Shown here: positions 6,173-7,356 of the stretch, one piece after another | How positions within the stretch are numbered: position 1 is the first letter of the stretch | Layout of the letters: each line of letters opens with the position of its first letter | From: an uncultured Acinetobacter sp. | Lineage (GTDB): Bacteria; Pseudomonadota; Gammaproteobacteria; Pseudomonadales; Moraxellaceae | Length of the DNA stretch: 7,356 bases | Assembly: GCA_900771065.1 (NCBI GenBank) | Contig: CAAGMP010000272.1 | Span: forward strand, 1-7,356 | Reading direction: 5' to 3' | Program-made: the position numbers and the translations under genes | Notes under the pieces: model-generated | Seen by the model: only the letters and a program-made list of their open reading frames with translations | What the model was told of the DNA's origin: nothing | The model's database searches: none

Positions 6173-6199
6173 AAAAAATCCTACCGAAGTAGGATTTTT
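6173..6199 (-). terminator. Intrinsic terminator of the yibN-grxC-secB operon, with UUCG loop
   Basis: On the minus strand AAAAATCCTAC pairs with GTAGGATTTTT around a TTCG loop closed by a C-G pair, making the extra-stable C(UUCG)G tetraloop in RNA. A run of six T residues (the A run at 6173-6178) ends the 3' arm. It lies 17 bases after the secB stop. Because A and T runs flank both sides, it may also work as a backstop for coaBC transcription. Confidence 0.85.
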
Positions 6200-6216
6200 G
6201 AATCTCAAGCAAAAAT

Positions 6217-6675
6217 TTATGCTTGACCTTCCACAGCAGCAGCTTGCGCTCGTTGCATATTGGCTTCAAATTCAGCATCAAAATTAATTGGAGTGAGTAA
6301 TAGTTGTGGGAAGCTACCTTTTGTAACTAAATCATTGACTGCTTCACGTAAAAATGGGAACAAAATATTTGGGCAATATGCACCTAAAATATAAGGTAAG
6401 CGTTCTTCTTCTACATTTTCAACTAAGAAAATACCTGCTTGCGTGACGTCAGCAATAAATGCTGTTTCACCTGCATTGGTTGCTTGAACAACAACTTTTA
6501 AAGCCACTTCAAAATGGTTAGAATCAATTTTTTCTGCTGCAGAAGAAAGATTGATGTTTAATTCAGGTGCCCATTCTTTGGTAAAAACTTGTGCGCCTGG
6601 TACTTCAAAAGAAATATCTTTGCTGTAAATACGTTCTAAAGCCAACTGTGGCTGAGTTTGTTGTTGTTCACTCAT
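6217..6675 (-). CDS. secB: Protein-export chaperone SecB
   Basis: SecB is a homotetrameric cytoplasmic chaperone that keeps precursor proteins unfolded and hands them to SecA for export. The 152-residue product matches the family in length. Its clear signatures are ISFEVPGAQVF at 21-31, WAPELNINL at 35-43 and the highly conserved helix and C-terminal region AYCPNILFPFLREAV at 99-113, then GSFPQLLLTPINFDAEF at 120-136. The Gln/Ala-rich ends are typical of flexible termini. ATG 6675 is chosen because AAGGAT lies 6 bases upstream, as a good ribosome site; a TTG five codons earlier would overlap that site. The gene follows grxC by 38 bases and is the last of the yibN-grxC-secB cluster, an order shared with enteric bacteria. 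The UUCG hairpin ends the transcript. Confidence 0.97.
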   Translation of the reverse strand: MSEQQQTQPQLALERIYSKDISFEVPGAQVFTKEWAPELNINLSSAAEKIDSNHFEVALKVVVQATNAGETAFIADVTQAGIFLVENVEEERLPYILGAYCPNILFPFLREAVNDLVTKGSFPQLLLTPINFDAEFEANMQRAQAAAVEGQA

Positions 6676-6713
6676 TTTTTTATCCTTCAATGAATGTGAG
6701 TTAAATCAATTAA

Positions 6714-6971
6714 TTATTGCGCCAAAAGAGAATCAAGTTTGCCGTCACGTTCTAAAGCATACAACTGATCAAAACCACCAATAAACTGATCGCCAATAAA
6801 AATTTGTGGCACAGTACGGTGATTAGTACGTTGCATTAATTCGATACGTACTTCAGGTGCTTCATTTGATAAATTAATTTCTTTGTATTCAACGCCTTTA
6901 CGTTGTAGCAATTGTTTAGCACGTACGCAATAAGGACAAACTGTTGTTGAGTAAATGGTGACTTGAGCCAT
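6714..6971 (-). CDS. grxC: Glutaredoxin 3 (GrxC family)
   Basis: Glutaredoxins are small glutathione-dependent thiol-disulfide oxidoreductases that reduce protein disulfides and mixed glutathione disulfides in the cytoplasm. The 85-residue product is a full-length dithiol glutaredoxin. It has the N-terminal strand VTIYST, the active site CPYC at 12-15, the cis-proline motif TVPQIFI (about 53-59) that binds glutathione, and GGFDQLYAL with the conserved GG-D turn near the C-terminus. The length equals that of E. coli Grx3 (82-83 residues) within a few residues. The ATG at 6971 has a strong ribosome site, AGGAGA, 5 bases upstream. It starts 19 bases after the rhodanese gene and is followed by secB after 38 bases, so all three are likely transcribed together. 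The pairing with a rhodanese suggests a shared sulfur or thiol role. Confidence 0.97.
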   Translation of the reverse strand: MAQVTIYSTTVCPYCVRAKQLLQRKGVEYKEINLSNEAPEVRIELMQRTNHRTVPQIFIGDQFIGGFDQLYALERDGKLDSLLAQ

Positions 6972-6990
6972 AATCTTCTCCTGTGAAGCT

Positions 6991-7356
6991 TTATTTACCT
7001 TTTACTAAAGGTAAACCTTGTGCTTTCCAATTGCTAATGCCGCCTTCTAAACGGTATGAATCGGCATGTTTAACTTGTTGAATTGCAGTACCTGCAATTT
7101 GACCTAAGTTACAAATAAAAATAAGTGGACGTTCGCTGGTGCTTAATTCTTCAATATGTTTAGTCAATTGGCTAAATGGCACATTACGGCTACCGCTAAT
7201 ATGTCCTTCACGAAAATCTTTTGCATCACGCAAATCGATTAACATGGCATTTTTGCCTTTAACTAAAATACCTAAAGATTGTGGCGAAATTTTGCGACCG
7301 CTACGTTTTCCTTCTAATAAGAAAAATAAAACGATGAGGACACCCAAAATACCAAA
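6991..7356 (-). CDS. yibN: Membrane-anchored rhodanese-domain protein (YibN-like), start beyond window
   Basis: This is a single-domain rhodanese, a fold that carries sulfur on a reactive cysteine. The 121 visible residues begin with a hydrophobic stretch (GILGVLIVLFFLL) followed by basic EGKRSGRK, fitting an N-terminal membrane anchor with the domain in the cytoplasm. The rhodanese domain shows LIDLRDAKDFREGHISGSRN (the conserved LIDLR and GHI motifs), the candidate active cysteine in FICNLGQIAG, and the closing YRLEGGISNWKAQGLPL. The reading frame stays open to the last base, and the anchor is too short if the TTG at 7347 were the start, so the true start lies off the right edge. E. coli YibN is about 143 residues, implying some 15-25 missing residues. 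It is the upstream partner of grxC and secB, as in enteric bacteria. The sulfur acceptor is unknown. Confidence 0.9.
   Translation of the reverse strand, partial: FGILGVLIVLFFLLEGKRSGRKISPQSLGILVKGKNAMLIDLRDAKDFREGHISGSRNVPFSQLTKHIEELSTSERPLIFICNLGQIAGTAIQQVKHADSYRLEGGISNWKAQGLPLVKGK

Noticed and set aside
6084..6281. Minus-strand 65-codon frame across the coaBC-secB spacer
   Set aside because: It runs through both terminators and overlaps the secB end in another frame; low-complexity Lys/Leu/Asn product.
1..7356. A previously undescribed defence, mobile or biosynthetic system
   Set aside because: Every substantial coding region belongs to a known housekeeping family or is a single small envelope protein; there are no transposases, integrases, toxin-antitoxin pairs, CRISPR repeats or tRNA-linked attachment sites.

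Overview
The window holds ordinary chromosomal housekeeping genes from a low-GC gammaproteobacterium. I judge it to be Acinetobacter or a close Moraxellaceae relative. This rests on the AT-rich codon use, on the style of the proteins (the MnmC, YciB, CoaBC, SecB and GrxC sequences all read as Acinetobacter-like), and on the yibN-grxC-secB gene order shared by gammaproteobacteria. I found no RNA gene, insertion sequence, CRISPR array or prophage, and no stretch longer than about 175 bases without a gene.

Region 1 (1-2860, minus strand) is a tight four-gene operon read right to left: yciB (inner-membrane septation protein A family), a YciI-family small protein, an uncharacterised secreted or membrane-anchored coiled-coil protein, and mnmC (bifunctional tRNA wobble-uridine modification enzyme). 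The gaps are 19, 5 and 6 bases. mnmC runs off the left edge; 482 codons are visible and the frame is unbroken.

Region 2 (2861-3755, plus strand) diverges from yciB across about 44 bases. It is a PHP-domain phosphoesterase gene of the RnaAM/TrpH (YciV) type, split by a -1 discontinuity in a run of seven A residues. The metal-binding motifs are divided between the two halves, so neither half alone looks active. The run is a correctly phased A AAA AAA slip site, so a programmed or slippage rescue is possible. A simple one-base deletion or a homopolymer sequencing error is the plainer explanation.

Region 3 (3756-4670, minus strand) is a bestrophin-family channel-like membrane protein that meets the PHP gene tail to tail with no bases between the stop codons. 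A 173-base spacer with a perfect TTGACA -35 element separates it from the divergent coaBC.

Region 4 (4844-6100, plus strand) is coaBC, encoding the two middle steps of coenzyme A synthesis, with its own terminator. A second hairpin, with a C(UUCG)G loop in the minus-strand transcript, faces it and ends the next operon.

Region 5 (6217-7356, minus strand) is the yibN-grxC-secB cluster: a membrane-anchored rhodanese (start beyond the right edge), glutaredoxin 3 and the SecB export chaperone. Nothing here looks like a new defence, mobile or biosynthetic system. The best leads are the split PHP gene and the unnamed coiled-coil membrane protein.
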